Assembly (NCBI RefSeq): GCF_029784135.1
Contig: NC_073745.1
Location: forward strand, 77,991,569-78,055,568
DNA length: 64,000 nucleotides
Direction: 5' to 3'
From: Toxorhynchites rutilus septentrionalis
Lineage: Eukaryota; Arthropoda; Insecta; Diptera; Culicidae
Positions 20,896 through 31,367 of this stretch are shown in pieces. The translations under genes and the position numbers were made by a program. A model generated the notes under the pieces. That model searched no databases and was not told the DNA's origin. It worked only from the letters and a program-made list of their open reading frames with translations. Position 1 is the stretch's first letter. Each line of letters begins with the position of its first letter.

Positions 20896-22102
20896 TCTAC
20901 AATTACATGGTGACAATGGCTGTTAGTCCATTTGATGTTTGCGCTAGCGAAATTGATCTTTGTTCGAAACTGGAAATGGGTTTTAATGTGATGAAACGCA
21001 CTCCTACATCTTCTTCTATCTATACCAAAAAATTGATAGCTGGATGTGTTTGATAGGAGCAGAACTCGAGGAAGCAATTTAACGATATAGGGCTGTCTTG
21101 ATTCTATCATATTTTATGTATAAAACATTTATTCCATGTAACGGAGAAACATGTTTTTTGCGAGTGGTTGAAAAATTTTGAACAAGAATAGTATCTAAAA
21201 AAATTTGAGTTTTGTTAGAAATACTAGGAATTTTATGGTGAAAGGTAAATTCAACGGGGTCGATTAGAAGATCAATCAATGAACAGTTCTGCGTTTGGAC
21301 CCATGAACTTGTCATTGATATGAAGTTTCACGAAGCAACTAACATTTAAGTTACAAATTTAAGTTTTATTTGCAAGAATTAATCGTATCAATCACCTTAC
21401 TTGCAATATAAAAATGCCCCCGACTTGCATACATTTGCCATGCCGAGTTCACCCGGGCACCTGGTTTAGATGTCTCTGTTAGGAACACTTTTCGGTGGGA
21501 ACAAAAGCTCCTCCTACTTTCATGTATTTGCAATGTCGATTTCCCACAGGCAGCTTGGTGTTGATGTCTCTGTTAGGGAACACTTTTCGGTGAGAGCAAA
21601 AGCTCCCCTTCTATTATGTATTTGCAATGCCGATTTCACCCAGGCTGCTTGGTTTTGATGTCTCTGTTAGGGAACCGCAGCATGTGTTGTCAATGTCGAC
21701 CAATCAGAAGAGGGTAAGATAGGGGTTGAGTTTTTTCAATTGTTCGATAGTTAGTTTCATGACATACATTATTTTCTTCAATATAAAAAATTGCTATGAA
21801 GTGCCGAAATCGATTGACGTAAAAATTTCATCAATCCATCATGAAATGATTGAGTAATAAGCGTTTGAAATTGGACAATATATGCTCGATATGCTCGATT
21901 TTCGATTTTCAATTTGTACCCCAATATGTTCCCGAAAGACGTCATCCTACGTCAAAAAATGAACGAAACATTGGTCGCAGTCTCACACATGCGTAAATCT
22001 CGAGCCAGCTAATCAGCTTAACAATCCCCGCTCCCCTGCCGTAACGATCATTCTCATCCAAACCGTACACCACATCACATCAACAAACCAACACAAGCAG
22101 TC

Positions 22103-22515
22103 ATGTCTGGCCATGGCAAAGGAGGAAAAGTGAAGGGAAAGGCAAAATCCCGCTCGAACCGTGTTGGTCTGCAATTCCCCGTAGGTGTATTCGTCAATTG
22201 CTCCGCAAGGGTAGCTAGGCCGAGCGCGTTAGTACCAGTGCACCAGTCCACCTAGCCGCCGTTATATAGTTTCGGCAGCCGAAGTGATTGAGTTAGCTGG
22301 AAAAGGTGCTCACGACGATAAGAAAACCCGCATTCGGAACAGAACACATTCGGTTAGGTGGACATCAAGACAACAACAGGCAGTTGCAGCGAGTGGCGAG
22401 TGGCAAACGCAATCGCAAAACGGCATCAGGTAGCAGACGAAAAAAGTTTGTTCTTTATACAAACTGCTTTGGTGGCAAATCCAGAACAAGGCAGCATCGA
22501 GGGCGTTCGAAATGG
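22103..22515 (+). pseudogene. H2A: Histone H2A relic
   Basis: From the ATG the frame reads [19 protein letters not shown], then GLQFPVG: the N-terminal tail and start of the histone fold of replication-type H2A. The RIHRLLRKG segment that should follow is altered by an indel ([11 protein letters not shown]). The continuation still shows the H2A-coding pattern in shifted frames with an in-frame stop at about 22,253 (the alpha-2 region), and DKKTRI is readable near 22,316. About 140 bp of leader-like DNA precedes it. No introns, as in normal H2A. It sits between two palindrome-ended repeats and is clearly non-functional. Confidence 0.85.
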
Positions 22516-22644
22516 TTTTTTTTGACGTAGAACTACGTCTTTCATTAAGGATGCCAAATCAGGAAACAGGTCACGTTTTTATGAAATATAGTTAACGTTA
22601 ATAACTATTTTTGCCGCGAACGGATTCTGGCGATTTACATACTA

Positions 22645-23927
22645 AAGGGTGTGTCACATCAAATTGCATCACGGAAAAAACGCTGTAGAAATTCGCCCAG
22701 TAGACCGATCCTTTTGAAAATTTTAGACAGTAAAATAAAAACTATTAAACAACTTTTGGCATTTTCTTTTTATTCATACTTCGAGCCCAAGCCCGTATGC
22801 TCGCACCTTCCTCTTTACCCCGTCCATAAGGTTCTGTACAACGTCAGGTTGTAGTTATTTTCAACAGAAATCCATTTTCTCTTGAAGTCCGCCTCCGATT
22901 TGACAACTTTTGGATTCTTCCGGAGGGCCTGCTTCATAATCGCCCAATATTTCTCTATTGGGCGAAACTCCGGCGCGTTGGGCGGGTTCATTTCCTTTGG
23001 CACGAAGGTGACCCCGTTGGCTTCGTACCACTCCAACACGTCCTTTGAATAGTGGCACGAAGCGAGATCCGTCCAGAAGATGGTCGGGCCCTCGTGCTGC
23101 TTCAATAGTGGTAGTAAGCGCTTCTGTAGACACTCCTTAAGGTAAACCTGCCCGTTTACCGTGCCGGTCATCACGAAGGGGGCGCTCCGCTTTCCGCAAG
23201 AGCAGATCGCTTGCCACACCATGTACTTTTTGGCAAACTTGGATAGTTTCTGCTTGCGAATCTCCTCCGGAACGCTGAATTTGTCCTCTGCGGAGACGAA
23301 CAACAGACCCGGCAGCTGACGAAAGTCCGCTTTGACGTAGGTTTCGTCGTCCATTACCAGGCAATGCGGCTTCGTCAGCATTTCGGTGTACAGTCTTCCC
23401 CACCATGTTTTGCCTTTCGTCGCGGTTAGGAGCCTTCTGAACCTTGTATGTACGCAAGCCCTCCCGCTGCTTGGTCCGCTGGACGAATGAACTTGACAAA
23501 TTCAGCTTATTGGCGACGTCCCGGACCGAACTTCTCGGATCACGTCTAAACTGCTTAACTACGCGCTTGTGATCTTTTTCACTGACGAAGCATCATTTTT
23601 TGCCGTTCTTCACCTTCCGGTCGATGGTTAGGTTCTCGAAGTATCGTTTTAGTACTCTGCTGACCGTGGATTGGACGATTCCCAGCATCTTACCGATGTC
23701 CCGATGTGACAACTCCGGATTCTCGAAATGAGTGCGCAGAATTAATTCCCGACGCTCTTTTTCGTTCGACGACATTTTTCCAAATTTACGAAAAATTGAC
23801 AGTGAAGCATGGCCAACGTGATCTATACACTCTTATCTGATTATAAGCGAAAGCTGAAGATATAATTCCTAAAAATTAAATTTCTACAGCGTTTTTTTCG
23901 TGATGCAATTTGATGTGACACACCCTT
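22645..23927 (-). mobile_element. ITmD37E-type mariner copy 3
   Basis: A 1,283-bp element with terminal repeats AAGGGTGTGTCACATCAAAT and the inverse. TA duplications lie at 22,643-22,644 and 23,928-23,929. The paralogous repeat near 56,737 reads straight through one TA, proving insertion here. Confidence 0.92.
22815..23775 (-). pseudogene. ITmD37E transposase, several lesions (copy 3)
   Basis: The C-terminal two-thirds (23,381 down to 22,815) is open and carries the first Asp (LVMDDETYVKADF), IFWTDLASCHYS and PIEKYW, consistent with DD37E. The N-terminal part (23,775-23,593) stops at a GGA-to-TGA change just after VKNGK. A 14-bp deletion near 23,394 also removes the segment coding RARKLY in copy 2, shifting the frame. 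The C-terminus is altered after ISVE. It cannot encode an active enzyme. Confidence 0.88.
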
Positions 23928-24207
23928 TAAACGAATCGGAAATTCCCTAAGATTTTTTCAATATGCTATACATTCGAATCCCCTGGTTTGTAAATGGTTA
24001 AAATTCATGAAAACTTTAAGCGTTTCCATTTTCCAATACATTTGTTCTGTCCATTTGTGTGCTTTCCCGAATACAGCTGTCAAAAACGAGCAACGAAGGG
24101 GAAATCGTAGGGTTTAAAGTCTCCGTGAACAAAGAGAAAGAAGAAGAATGAAAGGGAATACTTGCCTAGAGTATAAACAGTGGAATTCGCTAAGGCAAAC
24201 TTTATTC

Positions 24208-25299
24208 CAGAGGTGGGCAAAACGGTTCACTTCAATGAACCGTTCACTGACCAACCGTTCACTTAGGAGAACTAGTTCTTTTGAGCAGTTCACTCACTCT
24301 TTGGCACAGTAGAGGGATATGTCAAAGCAAGTATAAAAAAGTGTGGGATGTTATGTAAGACTGTTCTGTTCATTCATAAAATGCTATTTATTAGCAAATA
24401 ATTATTCTCCGAATTTTGTGAAAAATATCTCAAATCAAATATTGATTTTGAAATGTTGATTTAGTTCGAACCGTGATTTACTTTTCTCAGCACAAACTAG
24501 CTTTGTATGCTCTTCTTGTGATGTTTGGCAATAGCTGCTATAGTAAAACTATACCAAAACACGAACGCCTATCTCAAAATTATGGAGTACAATATGATAT
24601 GATAGAAAAAATGCTTCATATCAGCGATCCGAATATTCATTTACTGTTTAACAAGACTGTTTGGGACATTTCGTTTTCGACTGTATTTTCTTGGGGAGGT
24701 CGATTTACATATCATCTTACTGAAATGTTAACTCAACTCAACTCTCAACTTGAAAATATGAAATTATAATTTTGTTTGATCAATAATCAAACAATTCAAT
24801 TTAAAAACCATCGTATCCTGAAATGCTGCGTTTTATTATAAAAACGACAATACAGACATCTTATTTTTGTTGTTTCATGGGGCTATCGTTTGTTTCCCTT
24901 CGTTAATTTGAGGACCGTTCACCTTGCAACACCATTCATCTATCATTCGTTCGTTTTCTTTCCTCTTATACATCGATCACCCCACACAGTTCGTTCTGAA
25001 CTGTATGCACAGTTCAGCCAGCGGTCAGTTCGTTCTGAACTGTATATACAGTTCCGCCAGCGGTCATCGTACACAGTTCGTTCTGAACTGGTTCTGAACT
25101 GCATACACAGTTCATCGTTCACCGTACACGGTTCGTTCTGAACTGAACTGTATACACAGTTCAGTCAGCGGTCAGTTCGTTCTGAACTGGGTATACAGTT
25201 CATATAAACTGTTGCCCAGTAGAAAAGAACGACCGTTCGTTCACTCTTTTGGGTGAATAAGTTCTTTTGAACAGTTCATGAACGGTTTGCCCATCTCTA
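24208..25299. mobile_element. hAT-type non-autonomous element
   Basis: 1,092 bp starting CAGAGGTGGGCAAAACGGTT and ending AACGGTTTGCCCATCTCTA, inverted repeats with the classic hAT GTGGGCAAA core. An 8-bp target duplication CTTTATTC is present at 24,200-24,207 and 25,300-25,307. The empty-site paralog at about 56,445 confirms the insertion. The interior has no transposase. A 98-codon frame (24,473-24,769) has no recognised domain. The right part is a dense array of CAGTTCGTTCTGAACTG palindromes (24,985-25,205). Confidence 0.9.
24985..25205. repeat. GTTCGTTCTGAAC palindrome array
   Basis: About six repeats built on CAGTTCGTTCTGAACTG and GTATACACAGTTC, including near-perfect short palindromes. 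They sit just inside the right end of the hAT element, where subterminal transposase-binding repeats are usual. Confidence 0.7.
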
Positions 25300-25370
25300 C
25301 TTTATTCGGCATCGGACTGTTGAGCAATTCAGATCACTTTGCTTTCGCTGCGCTTCTATCTAATACTTAT

Positions 25371-25835
25371 GACAGACATACAGCTGTACTTGCGTTGTAC
25401 TTCGAAAATTGTATGTCTGTCCCATGTACAGCGCTAGAACCATGCAAGCAACTCGGTACAATCGCTGTACCTGTACCGACCTATTTTTCCGCTGTACATG
25501 GCTACAGTTGTACTGTGCGCAACGCCATAGACGATTAGTGGTGGGTAGCATGAACAAAACGAATCAAAACATTTGGTATACATTCTTTTCATTGACTTTC
25601 TCTTGAGTTAATAACTCAGATTGGAAACATATTTGTTGTGTTCGATAGTTTAGACGCTAAATAAAAACCTTTTTCATTGAAATATTGGTGAAAATACAAT
25701 GCAATAAATTCAAACTTCTGATTGTCAGTCTGACATGCGGTACAATGTACAACCAAAGTATGTGTGTCATGCTATCGTGGTACCTGTACAACGCTGTACA
25801 CGTACAGCGCTAGTACAGTTGTATGTCTGTCCATG
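25371..25835. repeat. TGTACAGCG palindromic MITE
   Basis: The left end GACAGACATACAGCTGTACT and right end AGTACAGTTGTATGTCTGTC are inverted copies, separated by about 400 bp. Internal motifs GTACAGCGCTAG and GTACAACGCTGTAC repeat. No protein. A target duplication could not be fixed. Confidence 0.6.
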
Positions 25836-25839
25836 GTAT

Positions 25840-26105
25840 AAGATTAGACCCCACCAGTGGTAATCCAACTTGGATATCGTCGTGTGATTTTTTCAGTTCG
25901 TTTTTCGCGTTATTCGTATCGTGTGTTTTTCTTTCCGCGTTATAAATTAGACGCATCGTGGTATGTGTGATGAGCACGAAAAAGGAAGGCAGGCAAAAAA
26001 CGAACGCATTGCCTGGGCAATGAAATTTCGAGGCAAGCGTCATCTAATGATGCACGCGATGTTGGTGTAGTGAAAAGAGCTCGCATTGAATCGAATCCTC
26101 TCTGT
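25840..26105. other. Noncoding DNA between repeats
   Basis: No recognised gene or repeat. A short frame here has no domain. Confidence 0.3.
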
Positions 26106-26109
26106 CACC

Positions 26110-26478
26110 GTTTTTGCGCGGATATTGTCACAAAAAATTCACATTCCAGCAAAACAATGCTACTATTCATACCAGCAAGTAAACTAAGCAATGGATTAAG
26201 GACCAAAAACTTAATTTTACAGACTGGCCGGCTCGCTCTCCAGATTTGAATCCTGTTGAAAATCTTAGGGGAAATCCTTGTACGCAGAATCTACACCGAG
26301 GGAAAACTTTACACCACGATTGAAGAGCTCAAGGTCGCAATTTCTGAAAAATGGAAAAATATCGAGAAATCCGTTCAGCAGAATTTGGTAAATACTATTA
26401 TAGTATAAATAGTATTCCAACACGAATTTTGAAGGTTATTAGTCGATATGGCAAGGTTACCAATTATTGAAATGTACA
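26110..26478 (+). pseudogene. Tc1-like transposase C-terminal fragment
   Basis: Conceptual reading gives FQQNNATIHTSK, a stop, then TKQWIKDQKLNFTDWPARSP and DLNPVENL: the last two catalytic blocks of a Tc1 (DD34E) transposase. The second catalytic Asp is replaced by Asn (QQNNA where the family has QQDNA). Several stops and shifts follow, but KVISRYGKVTNY near 26,470 is the typical C-terminus. Confidence 0.75.
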
Positions 26479-26512
26479 TCAGCCGATCATTTTGAATTTT
26501 TCATTGATAATA

Positions 26513-28200
26513 TAGGGTTGGGGAAAAAGAAATGTCGTATTTCTGATCGAAATTTGACGCTTTATTTAACATACTTAAAATTATCCAATTTAGGTCAAAT
26601 ATGCGCCGTTTTGTTCGCAAACTTGTTGCCATTTAGAAGGCAACTTCATTATCACCCCTTATAAACCCCCCCTCTCCTCCTTATTTGAAAAAAACTCAGA
26701 CAGGCAGTTTTCGCAAGCCTCTTTTGAGGCCAACTTAGTATCACCAAGAGCGTTTTGCATGGACCGGAAGAGATGATAATCACTTGAAGCCAGGTCTGGA
26801 CTATACGGTAGGTGCAATAGGACATCCCATCCGAGCTCCCGTAGCTTCTGGCGGGTCATCAAAGATGTGTGAGGCCGAGCGTTGTCCTGGTGGAAAGCAA
26901 CACCATTCCTGTTGATCATTTCTGACCGCTTCTGGTCAATCGCCTGCTTCTAACGGTCAAGCGGCTCACAGTAGGGAACCGAGTTGAGGGTCTAGCGATA
27001 GTTGAGCAGCTCATAGTGGATGATTCCCTTCCAATCCCACCAAACACACAGCAAAATCTTATGGGCCGTCAATCCGGGCTTGACGATGGTTTGGGCCGGC
27101 TCACCGTGCTTCGACCACGACTTTTTTCGCTTTAGGTTGTCGTACGTGATCCACTTTTCATCACCATTCACCATCTTCTTCAAAAATGGGTCGAGTCACA
27201 TATTTCAAAACCCGTTAGCTTACTCATTTGTATACTTCCGCAAATGGCATAATAAAAATAACGAAGCGACAGTAACATACATGTTTACTGTGTAGCCCAA
27301 ATATTGAAACTTCAACCAGAACAATTGTGTTTACAAGCGTTACTAGGTCAACTCATTTCCGCGTGCGCAGCAAACTTCATAGAACGCTCAGCGCATTTTG
27401 CAAGCATGTATTCATTTATTTATGGTTTCGCAACTGGCGTACCATTCGCGCGTTTGATTGTATAACTATGTTTTGCTTACCATTCATTTCTGATTGGATG
27501 GGCAGTAAATAACTAAAGCTTCTAAGACAACTCCCACTTTCTTCTGCCATATATTTTTATTGTAGTACTAGATTTAAGGTATGAAAAATGAGTTAATAAA
27601 ATGACGAACAGAGTCAGTTGTGAAAGGACAAGACTCGGAGAACAACTCTCGGGGAGACTGATTGCTCGTTGTCCGAAAGCCTTTTAAGCTCACTAAAGCT
27701 CCGTTTCAGCAGTGCATCGCAGGCGTTGATTCAGTCTAAAAGATTTTTTTTGCGTCAACTCGTGTGGCACCCATACATCCAGCTTTTTTGTGGAATCCAG
27801 TCCGGTTTCCACGACGATTGGCCTACCAGTACGGGGTGTATCTTCGACAGCCACTACACCAGAACGAAATCGATCAAACCAACGCTGTGCTGTCCGAATC
27901 GTTACAGTATCGGGTCCATAAACTAAAAGAATTTTTTCGGCCGCCTTCGTTGCAGTTCTCCTCGCAGGTAGTAAAAACGTAAAATATGGCGAATTTCTTG
28001 CTTGGTGGACTCCATCTTTGACGCGCTATAACTTCAGACTGAAAAGGACAATCACAACACTGTCAAAACGACACTTGTAGCACAGATTGTCGTCTTTAAA
28101 TAGCCGTATAGTATGACCCGATGCGATAAGTACAACACAAGATATGTTTTAGTGTTGCCATATATTGACAATATACGACATTTCTTTTTCCCCAACCCAA
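26513..28200 (-). mobile_element. DD34D mariner, interrupted
   Basis: The ends GGGTTGGGGAAAAAGAAATG and the inverse ending TTTCCCCAACCCAA lie 1.69 kb apart, each next to a TA (26,511-26,512 and 28,201-28,202). The minus strand encodes, from the right: MESTKQEIRHILRFYYLRGE (28,015 down), degenerate HTH sequence and VWVPHELTQKN, with several stops; then, after about 490 unrelated bases (about 27,197-27,690), DPFLKKMVNGDEKWITYDN. Finally HQDNARPHTSLMTRQKLREL and YSPDLASSDYHLF follow, where the last two Asp are 34 residues apart. Normal length is about 1.3 kb, so the excess is the internal insert. Confidence 0.85.
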
Positions 28201-28202
28201 TA

Positions 28203-28866
28203 TATATGCTAGAGCCAATATGAGCGAGCGAAACAGGAGACACATTTAAATGATAGAATATGAAAGCTTTTCGTACAGTTTGACAAATACACGGTCCAGA
28301 CAGAGAAAGATATATTTTCGTCCATGTTCTTCTTTAACCTCTTGGAAAACATTTTCCAACTTCATTTTATGATGAGGTGTAATATTATCACGCTTCTATA
28401 TAACAGCGCTGGCAGCCATATGGATAGCGTGGTCGTGTGAAACAGCTTTGCATTCCAGCCGGCCTTGGTCCGATCCCCAATGAGGTCGTATGGACTTTTT
28501 TTTTGGCACAATCCCAAATGAAATGAGAAAAGAAAACAGAAAGAGATGTCTGCTCGCATACATACAAACCATTTTTAAGCTTTTAAAACAGCTCATTATT
28601 TGCGCATTTGACCCTCCAGCTCACGGAATGGCATAATTTCTGCCAAAGCTGAAAAGTTTTCTGCCAACGCTAGTTTGGGTGTAATTACAATTGGATGATG
28701 TAAAGCAAAATTGTTGCATATTTCACAGCAAATTATATTTTTCTGTCATGCTTTATAATGAAAACTAGTTTGAGAGTACATACCATGAGTATATTATGTA
28801 GAAGTGTATTTTCAAATATTTTTGGCAACTCTTTAGAATTAACCAATCAGCAGCTGGTCCGAAAAC
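28203..28866. other. Noncoding DNA
   Basis: No supported gene, RNA or repeat in this stretch. Confidence 0.35.
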
Positions 28867-29129
28867 TGGGGTGACATTGCGCATTTCAAAACGAGTAACT
28901 CGTTTCGAGATAATTCAAACTCGAATCGAATTGATTTTAGTATTATGTATCTTTTTCGAGTTATTATTTACAGTGTACTAGATTCCGAGCAAAATTTGTC
29001 TCGAAGAGAAATGTCAAATTTTCGGTTTTGTAAACAAAGCAATCTTCACGGCTATTGCAAATGTCAATACCGAAAACAAATTTAATTTGATATTATATTA
29101 GAATTGTGATTAAAAGAAAAGATTGCGAA

Positions 29130-29888
29130 ATGTTTTTTGACGATAGCGTTAGTGAAGAAGAGAGTACGCTAATTCCACAGAGGCGGGAGTTGAGGGATAA
29201 AAGTGACTCTCTTTCGCTAAGTGAAAATTAGTGAGTTTGTCTTATATACGTTACCGATATAAATGATAATAATTATACTTTTGTTTCTAGGTTTCGGCAG
29301 TATATCAGACTCAGTCGAGAAGCATTTAAAAATATTTCGGACACAGCCGTGTTCCAAACAACTTTCAGAAGCACTGCTACTCCTTCTTCTTCTTCTTCAA
29401 TGGCACTAACGTTCCTAGAGGAACTTCGCCGTCTCAGCGTAGTATTACTTGCGTCATTTTTTATTAGTACTTAGTTGAGATTTCTATGCCAAATAACACG
29501 CCTTGAATGCATTCTGAATGGCAAGCTCTAGAATACGCGTGATCACAGTGCAAGTCGGAGGAAATTTCTTTGACGAAAAATTCCCCCGACCAGAACGGGA
29601 ATCGAATCCGAACACCCGGCATGTTAGTTATGACGCTAACCACTCGGCCACGGGAGCACTGCTACTCCTGCAGCTTTGGAATTAGCGGCCGTTTTGAATC
29701 TTCTGGCTTCTGGTCGTACCAAACCAATAGTTTCATCATTGTTCAATGAAAAGTTGCCACTTCTGGAAAGAAGCTTATGCGAAAAATGGATCGAATTGGA
29801 TACAACATCGTTTAATGAAACAAAGCAATATTGCTACGACAAATTCAAGATACCCGGTGTATTTATGGTACTCATATACCCACTCTAA
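29130..29888 (+). pseudogene. Harbinger transposase N-terminal remnant split by a SINE
   Basis: ATG at 29,130 opens MFFDDSVSEEESTLIPQRRE. A 60-bp intron-like gap (29,231-29,290, GTGAGT...CTAG) is followed by FRQYIRLSREAFKNISDT and TTFRSTATPAALELAAVLNL across the SINE junction. Then ERSLCEKWIELD and FNETKQYCYDKFKIPGV lead to a stop. This order matches the N-terminal half of PIF/Harbinger nucleases, ending just before the first catalytic block. With the intron removed, a TAG would form at the splice junction. Without the SINE the frame continues exactly, so the SINE arrived later. Confidence 0.75.
29385..29655 (-). mobile_element. Feilai-like tRNA-derived SINE with 14-bp TSD
   Basis: A minus-strand element with head GGCCGAGTGGTTAGCGTCAT (A box) and GGGTTCGGATTCGATTCCCG (B box). 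A body with GATCACGCGTATTCTAGAG follows and the 3' end is (GAA)n. Target duplication GCACTGCTACTCCT at 29,371-29,384 and 29,656-29,669. It interrupts the Harbinger remnant. Confidence 0.9.
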
Positions 29889-30008
29889 GGCCTACGGAAA
29901 ATGAACAAATGTACTGTAAATGTGATGCTTAAATAAAAGTTGAAATAAAAGTATTGTATTTATACTCACATACTTGTACAAATAGACGTCAAAACCAAAG
30001 GAAATGCA

Positions 30009-30161
30009 TTTTTTTTTCTATTATAGTGACTTTTAACACATTTCGGCTGGTTCGTCACTTTTACTTCCATTTTTGAAGAATGTCGGGAGTGAGAATTGAA
30101 CTCGTGATCTCTGCGTGAGAGGTATTGATGTTACCACTGCGCCAAATCGCCTCCACAAACA
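30009..30161 (-). mobile_element. Second tRNA-derived SINE family, 153 bp
   Basis: Minus-strand head GGCGATTTGGCGCAGTGGTA (A box TGGCGCAGTGG) and GAGTTCAATTCTC (B box), followed by a short tail with AACCAGCCGAAATGTGTT and an A-run. Target duplication GGAAATGCA at 30,000-30,008 and 30,162-30,170. It differs from the Feilai-like family in head and tail; possibly Gecko-like, not confirmed. Confidence 0.8.
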
Positions 30162-30274
30162 GGAAATGCAATTGAAATTTTCTTTGATGTAAGGTTTAGT
30201 ATTAAAATCAACGTTTCATTTTCCCATACGACGATCAACCATTTCTTGTCGAGACATTTGTTCTCGGTTCGAAT

Positions 30275-31000
30275 TAAAAAAACTAGAAGTGTGTTATATT
30301 TTTGATATAACCGCAAGGTGGACGTAGGACTAACGTTGACTTAGCAATGAATAAGTAAGAAGCATATAAATTTTAGATATTGCATCTTTCGAATAAAGTG
30401 ATTATCATACTTTTTCGTTTAGCCGGCAAAGAATTATTTACGCTCGACGAGGGAATCAATTCCTTCTTGTAAATACCCAGCGCAAGTAGTACCCACTCCC
30501 CAAGCCCCGACAATTGAAATCATTATTGATCCGGAACAGGATTATTAACACTTGAGAAGGAATGGTCTGCTTAGTCTTAATTGAACGAGTTCTCACGGTG
30601 CGAGAGTAGAGGTAGAAATGAACGAAAGCAAGCGTCATAGCGTCATATTGCAAACTCATCCGTTCGGTTCAGCTGCAGAAGAGAAATGGATTTGGAAAAG
30701 AAGAGCATAATGCATAGGCGTCTGAGTACGACCGTCGTTATCGCACATCGCCGCATCAACTGAATGTTTTTCTGTTTTCTAAGCAATTTTAAAGCTATTG
30801 AAACAAGTTTTCGGGTCAATAATTAACAATCATATAACTCGTGGACATTTTGTCTTTCGAATGAAATGATTATCATACCACTCCGTTCAGTCGGAAAAGA
30901 GGTATTAACGTTCAAAACCTTGCAGTCCAGCGTCACTCTCTCGTTTTCGAAACTTTGAACTTACACCCCGGTACAGAAATGAAAGACGTAGTCCTACGTC
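30275..31000. repeat. Palindrome-ended repeat with CGCAAGGTGGACGTAGGAC end
   Basis: The left part (30,275-30,560) matches 55,116-55,410 in the same orientation. The right part (30,840-31,000) is the inverse of 44,490-44,650 and ends in GACGTAGTCCTACGTC followed by an A-run. No protein. Confidence 0.65.
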
Positions 31001-31367
31001 AAAAATGCTCTACTGCCGTCTTACTCATTTCGCTCGTTTCGAGCTCGCTTCGAGATTCATAATAGCAAAAGTGGTCGAAACGAACAAAAATCACTCGTTT
31101 CGAAATGTGAAATGCCAACCCTGGTCCCCCTATTGGCTGGTCTTGTCTTAGCATCGCACAAGCGCTTTTTTCGGTTGATAATTCAGGTAGTTCTTCGACG
31201 AAGCCGAAAAATTGATATGAATTCGTATGCTTCCTGTTTGTCTAAATTATGGTGCAATCAGTGCTATCAATGTTGTATTGATAACTATGAGCAGAAGTTT
31301 CTATCTGGACAATAATCACTATAATAAGAGAACACATCAGGGAAAATGGTTTACAGTAAATTCTTTA

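Larger units (their letters stand above)
19279..21953. mobile_element. Composite palindrome-ended repeat, copy 1
   Basis: Left end GACGTAGGACTACGTC preceded by T6; right end GACGTCATCCTACGTC followed by A6, so the ends are inverted. Internal order: a subterminal block (19,295-19,560); a TCACAGGAGGGTTGTGTCCG block (19,627-19,895); a 120-130-bp tandem module (19,901-20,420); a segment with a 364-bp indel relative to copy 2; then AT-rich DNA and the GACTTGCAT subrepeats (21,400-21,680). No transposase is recognisable, so it is non-autonomous. Copy 2 (34,505-37,595) is nearly identical over about 1.9 kb. Confidence 0.7.
22524..25320. mobile_element. Palindrome-ended repeat containing mariner and hAT insertions
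   Basis: Begins GACGTAGAACTACGTC after a T-run. Its body (22,540-22,644, 23,928-24,207 and 25,300-25,318) is the reverse complement of 56,440-56,855. That distal copy lacks the mariner and hAT, so it gives the uninterrupted sequence. The repeat has no recognisable protein of its own. Confidence 0.75.
28868..31118 (+). mobile_element. PIF/Harbinger-like element, decayed and nested
   Basis: Left GTGACATTGCGCATTTCAAA and ACGAGTAAC; right TCACTCGTTTCGAAATGTGA and AATGCCAAC are imperfect inverted ends. Inside are a transposase remnant (29,130-29,888), two SINEs (29,385-29,655 and 30,009-30,161) and a repeat ending in a GACGTAGTCCTACGTC palindrome (30,275-31,000). The element probably started near 1 kb and was enlarged by these insertions. 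Confidence 0.6.

Noticed and set aside
24473..24769. 98-codon frame inside the hAT element as a transposase
   Set aside because: Starts at a non-ATG codon and shows no hAT dimerisation or catalytic motif.
29590..29655. tRNA-like sequence
   Set aside because: It is the head of a SINE with target duplication, not a tRNA gene; the same holds at 30,085-30,150 and 63,010-63,069.
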